The notes: a model not told the origin generated them from the letters alone. A stretch of 57,365 nt of DNA from an uncultured Prevotella sp. (GCA_934229335.1 CAKQDQ010000005.1:1-57365), one strand, 5' to 3'; counted from the first letter of the stretch, positions 42,565-50,908 are shown. Numbers and translations: made by a program.

Positions 42565-45102
42565 ATGAATAAAATAATAATACTGCTGCTCTGTCTTCTG
42601 TCTGGAATGTCAGGTTTCGCCCAACGCATATCGGAGAGTTATCACGATGTTTCTTTTTCTGACGTACTGAAGAAAATGAACGCCATGCAAAGCGAATACA
42701 TCATCAACTTTGTGTATGACGAACTGGAGGACTTTAAAGTCACTAAGACTATTCATAAACAGCGCGTCCCCGATGCTATCAGAGAGATTATCGGCTTCTA
42801 CCCCATCAAGATGACGGTGATGAACGGTGTCATTATGGTGGAGTGCACACAGAAAGCGGCACAGAAGATGACGGGGCGCATTGTGGATACACACAGCCAA
42901 CCCGTGGAGTTTGCCAACGTCAGTCTACTGAATGTGGGTGACTCTACGTTCATAACGGGAGGTGTAACAAATGCTAACGGCGACTTCATAATACCTTGTG
43001 AGGCGAAGAAAGCGATAGTAAAGGTTAGTTGCGTAGGTTATCAGACGTCATACAATACTTACAAAACAGGTAAGGTGGGGACTATCGCCTTGACGGACAA
43101 CACCGTAAAACTGCAGAAGGTGGTGGTAAAAGGTCGACGCCCACAATACAAACTTGACGCTGAGGGACTGAACTCCACCATCCAGGGCACCATGTTCGCA
43201 GAGTTAGGCAGTCTGACGGATGTGCTGGACCAGATGCCGTTTATCAGTGCGACAGATGATAAGGTTAGCGTAATGGGCAGAGGAACACCGTTGTTTTACG
43301 TGGACGGACGACGTATTACCGATATGAAGGAAATAGCGAGGATTAAGAGTGATGCCGTAAAGGACGTTAAGGTGATTATGAATCCTGGCAGCCGCTATCC
43401 CTCTAATGTAACATCTGTGATACGTGTCACTACCATTCGTAAACAAGGTGAGGGACTGTCGGGTACCGTAGAGTGGAAAGGCTCGCAGAATGAAGATTTC
43501 AATCAGAATGACTATATGTCGCTGAACTATCGCAAAAAAGAGTGGGATTTATTTGGCTCCATGTCATATGCTAACGGAAAGTCGCATTCGCGACAGATAA
43601 ACAATGAGAAGTTTACATATCGTGGCACCACGATTTCCTCCTATAATGACAGTAAACACGAGAATACCTCCAATCACTTCAGACCACGAGGGGGCTTTAA
43701 CTACTCATCTGAAGACGGTAAATTGTATGCTGGCATGAATTATTCTTACTATCAAGGAGATAATAAATTTAGCGACTTTTCGCAATATACCGCTACGGAC
43801 TTGGAGGGAGAACAGAAGTTTACATCAATGGGGTTGGCTATAACATCTTGGAAAACCCATAACGCTGATGCCTATCTATTAAAGAAATATGATAACAAAT
43901 GGCAGTTAGACTATAATATGTCGTACGTCAATAGCCTTACGAACAGAGACCGATATGATACGGAACTTCAGGACGGAAGAAACGCCATCGTAAGTAGTCT
44001 GTCGGAACAAAGGTCGAATATGTTGGCAGAGAAACTGACTGTCAGCAAGTCCTTTGGTCAAAACAAGATAGTGTTCGGTGAGGAATACAGTTATACGGAC
44101 AATAAGCAGATATACAATGTAGATGATGACGGGGCTAACTCCCTATTACAGTCTAAAGACAATCAGTCAAAACAAAACTCCTTCGCATTGTTCACGGAAT
44201 ACCTGAGGTCATGGAAGAATGTCTCGCTCAATGCAGGACTGCGCTATGAATATGTGTCATACACATACGAGGTAAATGGTGAACGCAAAGAAGAGCAGTG
44301 TAGAAAATACGGCAGTCTGATGCCTACGTTTTCCGTTAACTACAACAAAGGTCGTTTTGGCGCAACACTGTCATTCCGTTCTACGGTAAAGAGACCGTCT
44401 TATTATGAACTGCGCAGCAGTATGCAGTATAATAACCGTTATTGCTATGAAGATGGAAATCCTGAACTGAAGTCAACGTATATGTACGACATCGGTTTGC
44501 TGATGACATACCGTGACTTTGTGTTGAGTGCAAATCACTATATTCTAAAGGACGACAGACTGTTTTATGCTTACCCACTTGACGAAGCACCAGTAATGGT
44601 CTTCAGCGTAGCCAACATGAACACGACAAGCACAGGCATCATGATTTCGTATGCACCATCATTCGGCAGTGTATGGAAACCATCGCTGTCACTGTATGGT
44701 AACTTTCAAGACATTGAGTACAAAGGCGTGAAAAATAACAGTCCGCTACTGCAATATACATTCAAGAACGCCATCAGCTTACCAAAGAAACTCCTTATCA
44801 CGTTTAACATGATAGGTGCCACACGCGGTAGTATTGATATGACAAAGCAACAACCAAGTTTCAGCTCTGACATCTCCGTGCGCAAATCTTTTGCATGGGG
44901 CTTACAGGCTACGCTTGGCTTGAGAGACATCTTTAACTCCCAGAGGGAATATTGGTGCATGAACATCAACGGCATCACTACTACGAAGTGGTTGAAGTCG
45001 GGCTCTCGTAAGGTTTATCTTAACCTGCGTTATAACTTCAACACCGCCAAGAGCAAGTACAAAGGCACTGGTGCTGGTAATGACGAGAAGAACAGATTGT
45101 AA
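42565..45102 (+). CDS. TonB-type outer membrane receptor with STN signalling domain
   Basis: An 845 aa protein. Signal peptide (MNKIIILLLCLLSGMSGFAQ), STN signalling domain (about 22-95, YHDVSFSDVLKKMNAMQSEYIINFVYDELE), carboxypeptidase-like beta domain (about 98-185, MTGRIVDTHSQPVEFANVSLLNVGDSTFITGGVTNANGDF), plug (about 190-290, LTDVLDQMPFI, PLFYVDGRRI), then an outer membrane barrel to the C-terminus. The STN domain is the partner of the anti-sigma factor upstream (18 bp gap). No SusD gene follows, so this is not a classic glycan uptake pair. Ligand is unknown. A diverged copy of its C-terminus survives at 47129-47212. Confidence 0.9.
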   Translation: MNKIIILLLCLLSGMSGFAQRISESYHDVSFSDVLKKMNAMQSEYIINFVYDELEDFKVTKTIHKQRVPDAIREIIGFYPIKMTVMNGVIMVECTQKAAQKMTGRIVDTHSQPVEFANVSLLNVGDSTFITGGVTNANGDFIIPCEAKKAIVKVSCVGYQTSYNTYKTGKVGTIALTDNTVKLQKVVVKGRRPQYKLDAEGLNSTIQGTMFAELGSLTDVLDQMPFISATDDKVSVMGRGTPLFYVDGRRITDMKEIARIKSDAVKDVKVIMNPGSRYPSNVTSVIRVTTIRKQGEGLSGTVEWKGSQNEDFNQNDYMSLNYRKKEWDLFGSMSYANGKSHSRQINNEKFTYRGTTISSYNDSKHENTSNHFRPRGGFNYSSEDGKLYAGMNYSYYQGDNKFSDFSQYTATDLEGEQKFTSMGLAITSWKTHNADAYLLKKYDNKWQLDYNMSYVNSLTNRDRYDTELQDGRNAIVSSLSEQRSNMLAEKLTVSKSFGQNKIVFGEEYSYTDNKQIYNVDDDGANSLLQSKDNQSKQNSFALFTEYLRSWKNVSLNAGLRYEYVSYTYEVNGERKEEQCRKYGSLMPTFSVNYNKGRFGATLSFRSTVKRPSYYELRSSMQYNNRYCYEDGNPELKSTYMYDIGLLMTYRDFVLSANHYILKDDRLFYAYPLDEAPVMVFSVANMNTTSTGIMISYAPSFGSVWKPSLSLYGNFQDIEYKGVKNNSPLLQYTFKNAISLPKKLLITFNMIGATRGSIDMTKQQPSFSSDISVRKSFAWGLQATLGLRDIFNSQREYWCMNINGITTTKWLKSGSRKVYLNLRYNFNTAKSKYKGTGAGNDEKNRL

Positions 45103-45110
45103 AGTAAAAC

Positions 45111-45153
45111 AAATATGGTGCATCAGAACTCATGGTTTTGAGGCACCATATTT
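45111..45153 (+). terminator. terminator of the receptor operon
   Basis: AAATATGGTGC (45111-45121) pairs with GCACCATATTT (45143-45153), with an inner TCAGAAC/GTTTTGA stem. It separates the receptor operon from the nuclease-RT module, whose duplicated part begins right after it. Confidence 0.8.
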
Positions 45154-45193
45154 ATTTAAGAATCGCAGACCTTAGTTTTTTTATATAGATTTC

Positions 45194-45225
45194 TTTGCCT
45201 ATTCAAAATAAAAGAAGTAAATTTG
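45194..45225 (+). promoter_or_regulatory. promoter of the nuclease-RT module, copy A
   Basis: TTTG (45194-45197) and TAAATTTG (45218-45225), 20 bp apart. Conserved in copy B at 50564-50595, so it belongs to the duplicated module. Confidence 0.8.
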
Positions 45226-45263
45226 CGGAAACAATAATACACCCAACATAGAGGAGATATGTT

Positions 45264-46250
45264 ATGAAAGTATACATTGCCAACCCATTATACGACGCTG
45301 TGTTCAAATACCTCATGGACGATGAGCGTATATGCAAGACCATACTCTCGGCACTGCTGAAGAAAGAAGTGCTGCAGGTGGAGATGCGCCGACACGAATA
45401 CCCTAACATTGCGAGAGACACCATATCCATGTTCCGCGTAGACTTCGCCGCGAAGGTGCAGGAACCCAACGGCAGTCAGCGACTGATACTGATAGAACTG
45501 CAAAAGACGTGGCTCGAAACGGAGACGCTACGCTTCCGCCAGTACCTCGCCGTGCAGTACAACAATAAGGAGAACATGATGAAGGACACTGACGGCAAGT
45601 ATGCCTTGCCTACAGTTGCCGTGTATATGTTAGGTCATAAGGTGGGCAACATTAAAGCACCTGTGATATATGTAGACCACAATGCGCATGACTATAATGG
45701 CAATACGCTGACTGAAGGTATGCCCGACCCCTTCATAGAGAGCCTGCAACACAGCAGCATCATAGTTCAGATACCACTGCTGCGCGGACGTGTAAACAAT
45801 CGTCTTGACAAGATACTGAGTGTGTTTGACCAAACAAACATCATCCCCGACGATGCTCGCATGATAGCGTTAGACGAAACGGAGTATGCCGATGACGCGG
45901 AGATGCAACACATTCTCCATCGTCTTCAGGCAGCCGCCGCTAATCCTGAGATACGCAACAGGATGAACGCTGAGGACGAGTTTTTTCAGGCTTTGGAAGA
46001 CCGTGACACGGCAATAATGCAACGTGACAAACAACTTAAGGAAAAGGACACACAGATTAAACAGAAGGACACGCAGATTAAACAGAAGGACACACAGATT
46101 AAACAGAAGGACACACAGATTAAGGAGCAAAAGTTATTGTTACGCAAAATGGTTCTCGCAATGCTTGAAAAAGGCATGACAAAGGAAAACATTGCTATGA
46201 TAACAGGCAAACCTATAGATGAAATAACAGAATTAATGCAAAAAGAATAA
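45264..46250 (+). CDS. Rpn-family PD-(D/E)XK nuclease / transposase-like protein with coiled coil
   Basis: A 328 aa protein of the Rpn (recombination-promoting nuclease) group. N-terminal nuclease fold: NPLYDAVFKYLMDDERICKTILSALL, then catalytic D60 and the E78-L-Q80-K block (LILIELQKTW). LRFRQYLAVQYN.KE follows as in the family. Residues 255-290 are four heptads KDTQIKQ, a perfect coiled coil encoded by 21 bp tandem repeats. The C-terminal 33 residues (MVLAMLEKGMTKENIAMITGKPIDEITELMQKE) are the small helix-turn-helix-like tail of the family. It is followed 31 bp later by the reverse transcriptase start (here a pseudogene). Rpn proteins have been linked both to recA-independent recombination and to phage defence. 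Confidence 0.9.
   Translation: MKVYIANPLYDAVFKYLMDDERICKTILSALLKKEVLQVEMRRHEYPNIARDTISMFRVDFAAKVQEPNGSQRLILIELQKTWLETETLRFRQYLAVQYNNKENMMKDTDGKYALPTVAVYMLGHKVGNIKAPVIYVDHNAHDYNGNTLTEGMPDPFIESLQHSSIIVQIPLLRGRVNNRLDKILSVFDQTNIIPDDARMIALDETEYADDAEMQHILHRLQAAAANPEIRNRMNAEDEFFQALEDRDTAIMQRDKQLKEKDTQIKQKDTQIKQKDTQIKQKDTQIKEQKLLLRKMVLAMLEKGMTKENIAMITGKPIDEITELMQKE
46044..46127 (+). repeat. four 21 bp tandem repeats inside the nuclease gene
   Basis: The unit AAGGACACACAGATTAAACAG encodes KDTQIKQ four times with two or three silent or single changes. Copy number could vary by slippage without shifting the frame. Confidence 0.9.
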
Positions 46251-46281
46251 GAAAGCTCCATATAAAAATTCTATATCAAAA

Positions 46282-46556
46282 ATGGCGGACAAGACAAATA
46301 ACATTTTAAGCCTTAATCATAATGAGGCTATGGACTTCTTTCTGAAATCTGCACAATATCATGGTTTTGAATTACCTGAATATTTCGTATTTGATAAGTT
46401 ACTACAAAGCATTAAAAAGAATATCGGTAAAACACCATATGAAGAGTGTCTACAAGATGAAGTCTTACCAGACAAACTGCCCGACGTGAACCTTGAAATT
46501 CTGTTGAACTAGGACGGACATTATGCTGTTCGCCCTATTATTCTTGCAAATCCATT
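46282..46556 (+). pseudogene. truncated reverse transcriptase, copy A
   Basis: Nearly identical to the first 90 codons of the intact gene at 50941 (MADKTNNILSLNHNEAMDFF...). The intact gene reads AAT AAG at codons 76-77; here it is AAC TAG, an in-frame stop. Homology continues for about 15 codons past the stop (GHYAVRPIILANPF) and then ends at about 46556, so the catalytic region is gone. Cannot make an active enzyme. Confidence 0.93.
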
Positions 46557-46790
46557 TATCTTTATCTTTTTTCTCACATAAACAAACAATTAGTAATGTT
46601 TAAAAAATAACTTGCGCAATTTTAGGCATGCATCCTATGGCGAAATTTGGCATCAAGGTCTTCATATGAAGACAATTGTAAGTCATTTGGATTTTATTCA
46701 TATACAGTATCTTATTTATGATTTAACTTATTGTTTATTAACTATTTATATTTTGAAATATGTCAGAAAATTCGTAACTTTATAACTGAT
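46557..46790. other. non-coding DNA at the break point
   Basis: Lies between the truncated reverse transcriptase and the transposase fragment. The only clear landmark is a perfect 16 bp palindrome GTCTTCATATGAAGAC (46658-46673). No gene seen. Confidence 0.4.
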
Positions 46791-46791
46791 T

Positions 46792-47098
46792 ACCAGTCCG
46801 TTATGAAAATACGAAGATTCCAACAGATTATATTTTAAGCGACAAGGAAATGAAGTGTTTGACCACCTGCAACGAACGCCAACGCCGACAGTTTTTGGCA
46901 AGCAAGGCTGAGATACTCGGATGCCATGGCGTTAGCCGTGTGTGCGAAGCTACTGGTGTATCCCGCAATACTTTGCGCCGAGGTCGGTGTGAGTTGGACA
47001 ATGATGCCAATGACACTTTTCCACAAGGTCGTATACGGGCAATAGGTGGTGGAGGCATAAAAAACTGTTATAAAAATCCTCTATTCGTATATTTTTAA
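46792..47098 (+). pseudogene. 5' fragment of an ISAzo13-like transposase
   Basis: The readable frame gives NERQRRQFLASKAEILGCHG, then VSRVCEATGVSRNTLRRGRCELD (first ATG at 46850), the N-terminal helix-turn-helix of ISAzo13-type transposases as I recall them. It reaches GRIRAIGGGGIKN, equivalent to the RVRRPGGGRK element, then runs into unrelated sequence and a stop. The DDE catalytic part is missing, so this is a dead insertion-sequence fragment. Confidence 0.7.
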
Positions 47099-47128
47099 CC
47101 AGCATCGGTTTAGTACTATAGTAAGTGT

Positions 47129-47212
47129 TATCTCTACCTGCGTTATAACTTCAACACTGCCAAAAGCAAGTACAAATATGCTGGTAATGACGAAAAAACA
47201 TATTCGCCCTAA
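47129..47212 (+). pseudogene. C-terminal remnant of a second outer membrane receptor
   Basis: Reads YLYLRYNFNTAKSKYKYAGN then DEKTYSP and stop, a close match to the end of the 42565-45102 receptor (YLNLRYNFNTAKSKYKGTGA, GNDEKNRL). It is preceded by the transposase fragment, so the rest of this paralogue has been lost. It shows that the receptor, not only the nuclease-RT module, was once duplicated here. Confidence 0.8.
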
Positions 47213-47236
47213 ATTATAGTGTTGCGGAATTTAGGG

Positions 47237-47244
47237 TATATTTG
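47237..47244 (+). promoter_or_regulatory. -7 box of the GH29 gene
   Basis: TATATTTG, 22 bp before the ATG at 47267. The upstream TTG (47222) is too close for a standard -33 element. Confidence 0.5.
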
Positions 47245-47266
47245 CAGATGAATAAATATACTAACC

Positions 47267-49141
47267 ATGACAAAAAGAAGTTTTTTTACTACAGCATTGT
47301 ACTTATGTTCACTCTTCGCGTCGGCACAGAACCATACATTGTGTCTTTCATTTGATAACGATAACGAGAGATGGGACATAACGAGAGGCAACGCACAAGT
47401 TGTTAACACGCCCAGTCATGAGGGTAAAGCGTTACTGTTACAGCCAGGAACAACGGTTAACATACCCGTGAAGTTGACGCCCCATTCACTGTATAAGGTA
47501 TCAGCATGGCTACGTACCGCCAACGGTGAGACGAGCGTTACATTTCAGAGTAACGGCTTCGGCAATGAGTTCAGTATGACTTCGGCCAAGCCTGACTGGA
47601 TTAAGGTAGAGCAGACGGTAAAGGTTACGGACCCGAAGCAGACGTCAAGCGTGCAGGTGCTGTTTGACGGCGCGTCACAGGCATGGGTGGATGACATCAC
47701 AATAGAAAGGACTGGAGACTACAAAGGCGATACGGTGACAGGATTCTTGCCAAAGACTAAACGCCAACTAATTAACGATTTTGGAGTGACGCAACAAAGT
47801 GATGAGAAGATGCAGTGGATGCGTGACGCCAAAATCGGCATGTTCATACACTATGGACTGTATGCTGGTCCGGCGGCAGGCGAATGGTATATGCAGAACA
47901 AAGGCATAGCACCTGAGGAATATCGCAAACTGGCGTACCCTGAGAGCGGCGACAGTTACTTTGACGCAAAGGACTACGACGCCAACAAATGGATGGAGGT
48001 GGCGAAGTCTATGGGGGCGAAATATACCGTGCTCACTACTATGCACCATGACGGTTTCGCACTATATGACAGTAAATACATGAACGCCTTTACGAGTAAG
48101 CAGACGCTGAACCGCGACCTTGTGCGCGAATATGTAGATGCGTGCCGCAAGGCTGGAATGAGAGTGGGACTATATAAGACGCTTATTAACTGGCGTTACC
48201 CCGGATATTATGACATCACGGGTACCAACTGTAAGACGAACTCTTTTGGTTACACTACCGCTCCATGGCACAAGGAGAACGCCCGTCAGATGAAGGAAGA
48301 ACTGTATTGCGACATTAAGAACCTGATGACGAACTATGGCAAGATTGATATGCTCTTTTGGGACGGTGGTTGGATAGCACAACAGGGCAGCGACCGTGCC
48401 GCCGCTCCTTTCTGGGAATCATATCTTTACACCTCTAACGACAACGCATGGCAAGTAAATCCATATTTCCTTGACACAGACGAGACTACAGGCAGGACAC
48501 TTGGCTTGATAGGAATGATTCGTAAGTATCAGCCTGAGATATTGATGAACCCTCGCAGTGGTTGGATTGGTGATTATACTTGCGATGAAGGCGGAGGAAG
48601 CATTAAGGGAGAGATACGCCCCATTGTTCAAGAGAAATGCATAACCTTAGGCAGAACGTGGGGATACAATCCGCAGACGGAGGACAAAAGCAAGATGATG
48701 TCTGTTGACAGACTAAAGCGTTTCCTTGCCGACTGCATAGTGCGCAACATGAATTTCCTAATTAATGTGGGTCCCGACCGCCATGGCAATATCCCTAAGG
48801 CGGAAGTGGAACTGTTAGGGGAATTCGGCAACTGGGTGAGGTCTATATCCGAGGCTGTTTACGAAACGATCGCAGGACCGTGGCAACCTGTTGACAACAA
48901 ATATGGTTTCTGCTATAAAGGCAACACTATATACGTGTACCTCTTGGACGATTACACCGAGGGCACCATGCCTCTGCCCCCAGTAAACAAAGGTTATAAG
49001 GTTAGAAAAGCATACGTTGTTGACACTAAACAGAAGGTACGGTTTTCACAAAAAGGCAATAATATTATTCTGAAAAACATATCAAACGACACTAAAGACA
49101 AGATAACTGTTATCGCCTTGGAAATGAACAAGCAAATATAA
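47267..49141 (+). CDS. GH29 alpha-L-fucosidase with N-terminal carbohydrate-binding-like domain, secreted
   Basis: A 624 aa secreted enzyme (signal MTKRSFFTTALYLCSLFASA). Residues about 22-150 are a beta-sandwich of the CBM4/9 type (HEGKALLLQPGTTVNIPVKLTPHSLYKVSAWLRT...VDDITIER). The GH29 barrel starts near 180: AKIGMFIHYGLYAG, GAKYTVLTTMHHDGFALYDSK (substrate His pair), GMRVGLYKTLINWRYP, and IDMLFWDGGW with nucleophile D366. A C-terminal beta domain ends the protein. It releases terminal fucose from host or plant glycans. It stands alone between two duplicated module copies with no SusC/D genes. Confidence 0.93.
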   Translation: MTKRSFFTTALYLCSLFASAQNHTLCLSFDNDNERWDITRGNAQVVNTPSHEGKALLLQPGTTVNIPVKLTPHSLYKVSAWLRTANGETSVTFQSNGFGNEFSMTSAKPDWIKVEQTVKVTDPKQTSSVQVLFDGASQAWVDDITIERTGDYKGDTVTGFLPKTKRQLINDFGVTQQSDEKMQWMRDAKIGMFIHYGLYAGPAAGEWYMQNKGIAPEEYRKLAYPESGDSYFDAKDYDANKWMEVAKSMGAKYTVLTTMHHDGFALYDSKYMNAFTSKQTLNRDLVREYVDACRKAGMRVGLYKTLINWRYPGYYDITGTNCKTNSFGYTTAPWHKENARQMKEELYCDIKNLMTNYGKIDMLFWDGGWIAQQGSDRAAAPFWESYLYTSNDNAWQVNPYFLDTDETTGRTLGLIGMIRKYQPEILMNPRSGWIGDYTCDEGGGSIKGEIRPIVQEKCITLGRTWGYNPQTEDKSKMMSVDRLKRFLADCIVRNMNFLINVGPDRHGNIPKAEVELLGEFGNWVRSISEAVYETIAGPWQPVDNKYGFCYKGNTIYVYLLDDYTEGTMPLPPVNKGYKVRKAYVVDTKQKVRFSQKGNNIILKNISNDTKDKITVIALEMNKQI

Positions 49142-49163
49142 TGGCGGTGTCGCTATCTTTTTA

Positions 49164-49233
49164 ACTCAGTACTTGGGCGTGATTACTGCAGTACTTGATA
49201 GAGATTACTGCAGTACTTGGCGCAAGTACTGAG
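49164..49233. repeat. short repeat cluster with hairpin potential
   Basis: GATTACTGCAGTACTTG occurs at 49181-49197 and 49203-49219. The cluster is bounded by CTCAGTACTTG (49165-49175) and its inverse CAAGTACTGAG (49223-49233). It sits between convergent genes and may act as a bidirectional terminator. Confidence 0.55.
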
Positions 49234-49260
49234 CCTAACACTTACAGAACCACCCGTCAC

Positions 49261-49839
49261 TTAGAAATCAAGCCCTGCTTTTATGACAAACCCATCTACT
49301 GTATTGTCTAAGCGCTCAGAATAATACATATAGTAGTTGTACCTGCCACCATTCTTCATTTCCAACTGGTCAACCGTAACCTTTCTCATTTCATATCCTA
49401 CGGATAGCGATATACCCACATTGTCACTTACCGCACAACGGCAACCAAGAGCCGCATTGAGGTATATACCGCCATCATTGTTCACGTACGCTCCTACCTT
49501 TGCGTCAACAAACGGACTGACTCTTGTCTTCGTAAAATTCGAACGAAAGTTGAAGAAAACAGGAATATCCACACTTGACTCTCGTTTGTTATAGGCCATT
49601 CCGCCCACTTCTCCCCATTTGCAATCACCTGTGATATCGACCCCGACACCACCTCCCAAGAATATATAAGGATTAAACTGATAACCATGCGAGGTTGTCA
49701 CCTCTATCGTTGACGGTGCAATCTGACTGATGTAGGCAGCATATCCCCCATCCACAAAACCATGATAACCTTTTTTTATATACTGGGCATTTGCCATCAA
49801 AGGCAACAGTGCCATAAAGAAAACGATAATATTTTTCAT
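49261..49839 (-). CDS. small outer membrane beta-barrel protein
   Basis: A 192 aa protein with a signal peptide (MKNIIVFFMALLPLMANA). The mature part has about eight alternating amphipathic strands: GYHGFVDGGYAAYI, YQFNPYIFLGGGVGVDI, SVDIPVFFNFRSNFTKTRVSPFVDAKVGAYV, LNAALGCRCAVSDNVGISLSVGYEM. It ends FVIKAGLDF, with the terminal Phe used by the barrel assembly machinery. It resembles OmpW/OmpA-type 8-stranded porin-like proteins of Bacteroidota. The ATG at 49839 is preferred over a GTG two codons upstream. It follows the lipoprotein gene by 17 bp, so the two form an operon. Confidence 0.85.
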   Translation of the reverse strand: MKNIIVFFMALLPLMANAQYIKKGYHGFVDGGYAAYISQIAPSTIEVTTSHGYQFNPYIFLGGGVGVDITGDCKWGEVGGMAYNKRESSVDIPVFFNFRSNFTKTRVSPFVDAKVGAYVNNDGGIYLNAALGCRCAVSDNVGISLSVGYEMRKVTVDQLEMKNGGRYNYYMYYSERLDNTVDGFVIKAGLDF

Positions 49840-49856
49840 TCTCACTTCTTCTTTTT

Positions 49857-50243
49857 CTAATTACGACAATCAATAGTTACGGTACCTCCATTATTCAAGA
49901 ACACGCTTTTTACCTTTGGCTTATTCTTGTAATGATTTTGAAGAGCATCCTTTATTTGCACATACGTAATATCAGATGCTAAGGTAGTCTTCTTGACCAC
50001 AATCAGGCGACCTACAGGTGTGACAGTGAACTTACCGTCGCTGGTGTCAGTAGATTTCAAGCCAAATGCATCGTACATATCATAGACTGTATCAAGCATA
50101 TCTATGAAATGGTCCGTCTGTCTTAAGAGAACGGAGAATGTCTTTGACTCCTCGTCATCATCTTTACTGCACGACGTAATCGTGAACATCAAACTGCATA
50201 TCAAAAACAGTGCTGACATGCGATAGGTGAAATTTTTCATCAT
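49857..50243 (-). CDS. small lipoprotein of unknown function
   Basis: A 128 aa lipoprotein: signal (MKNFTYRMSALFLICSLMFTITSC) with lipobox ITSC, then SKDDDEESK, the acidic stretch typical of exported lipoproteins. The mature part (FSVLLRQTDHFIDMLDTVYDM..., GRLIVVKKTTLASDITYVQI) has no recognisable motif. It is transcribed with the small barrel protein downstream, so the pair probably works together at the outer membrane. Confidence 0.78.
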   Translation of the reverse strand: MMKNFTYRMSALFLICSLMFTITSCSKDDDEESKTFSVLLRQTDHFIDMLDTVYDMYDAFGLKSTDTSDGKFTVTPVGRLIVVKKTTLASDITYVQIKDALQNHYKNKPKVKSVFLNNGGTVTIDCRN

Positions 50244-50309
50244 AAACTTTTAATATTGGTTATTTAATATACGTTTGTTCCTACATCATCTTGATTTGGT
50301 TTTACGCCG

Positions 50310-50317
50310 CAAAATTA
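50310..50317 (-). promoter_or_regulatory. -7 box of the lipoprotein/barrel operon
   Basis: TAATTTTG on the minus strand, about 67 bp ahead of the start codon; no TTTG at the expected -33 position. Confidence 0.45.
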
Positions 50318-50481
50318 TTTCTCTCCTATGCACTCTTTCTGCACCCATTTATGTTTTTATTGTGATTTCCTGACTTTTCACCGAAATTTTCCTCATTTTG
50401 TTCCTTTGGGACGGTAAACAACGGTAAATTGAAGAACCATCCTCAAAATAAAACCACCCTTAAGAATTGCAGACCGTAGTT

Positions 50482-50557
50482 TTTTTATATACGCGTTGCC
50501 GGAATTAAAACGTATTAATTATACAGCCCGCTAATTCCGCCAACACGTTTTTATATA
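50482..50557. mobile_element. 56 bp palindromic insertion with 10 bp target duplication
   Basis: The insert (50492-50547) starts CGCGTTGCCGGAATTA and ends TAATTCCGCCAACACG, inverted ends matching at 14 of 16. TTTTTATATA flanks it on both sides (50482-50491, 50548-50557). The paralogous sequence at 45176-45187 has TTTTTATATA once and no insert, so the empty site is seen directly. No coding capacity; a non-autonomous element moved by an unknown transposase. Confidence 0.88.
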
Positions 50558-50563
50558 GATTTC

Positions 50564-50595
50564 TTTGCCTATTCGAAATAAAAGAAGTAAATTTG
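50564..50595 (+). promoter_or_regulatory. promoter of the nuclease-RT module, copy B
   Basis: TTTG (50564-50567) and TAAATTTG (50588-50595), 20 bp apart, identical in both boxes to copy A. The 56 bp insertion lies just upstream and leaves the core promoter intact. Confidence 0.8.
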
Positions 50596-50635
50596 CGTAA
50601 ACAAGTAAAACGTAAATATAGAGAGGAGAACATAT

Positions 50636-50908
50636 ATGAAGATATACTTTGCCAACACATTATGCGACGCTGTGCTCAAATACCTCATGGACGATGAGCG
50701 TATATGCAAAAACATACTCTCGGCACCTCTTAAGAAAGAGGTGCCGAGAGTGGAGATGCACCGACACGAGCACGCAGTTGATGGAGTAAAAGTTATTGTT
50801 ACGCAAAATGGTTCTCGCAATGCTTGAAGAAGGCATGAAAAAGGAAAACATTGCTATGATAACAGGCAAACCTATAGATGAAATAACGGAATTAATGCAA
50901 AAAGAATA
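50636..50908 (+). pseudogene. gutted Rpn nuclease, copy B
   Basis: The first 45 codons match copy A (MKIYFANTLCDAVLKYLMDD ERICKNILSA), then about 700 bp are missing. The residual frame ends after 63 codons. The C-terminal part survives in another frame with its own ATG near 50809 (MVLAMLEEGMKKENIAMITG...), almost unchanged. All catalytic residues (D60, E78, Q80) and the coiled coil are deleted. Promoter and the 32 bp gap to the reverse transcriptase are retained, so the region now acts as a transcribed leader of about 300 nt. Confidence 0.9.
50717..50750 (+). repeat. perfect 15 bp inverted repeat in the gutted nuclease
   Basis: CTCTCGGCACCTCTT (50717-50731), loop AAGA, then its exact complement (50736-50750). 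Copy A has only an imperfect version, so the perfect form arose after duplication. Confidence 0.85.

Noticed and set aside
46044..46127. Tandem repeats considered as a CRISPR array
   Set aside because: The 21 bp units are contiguous with no spacers, are in frame and encode a coiled coil; there are no cas genes.
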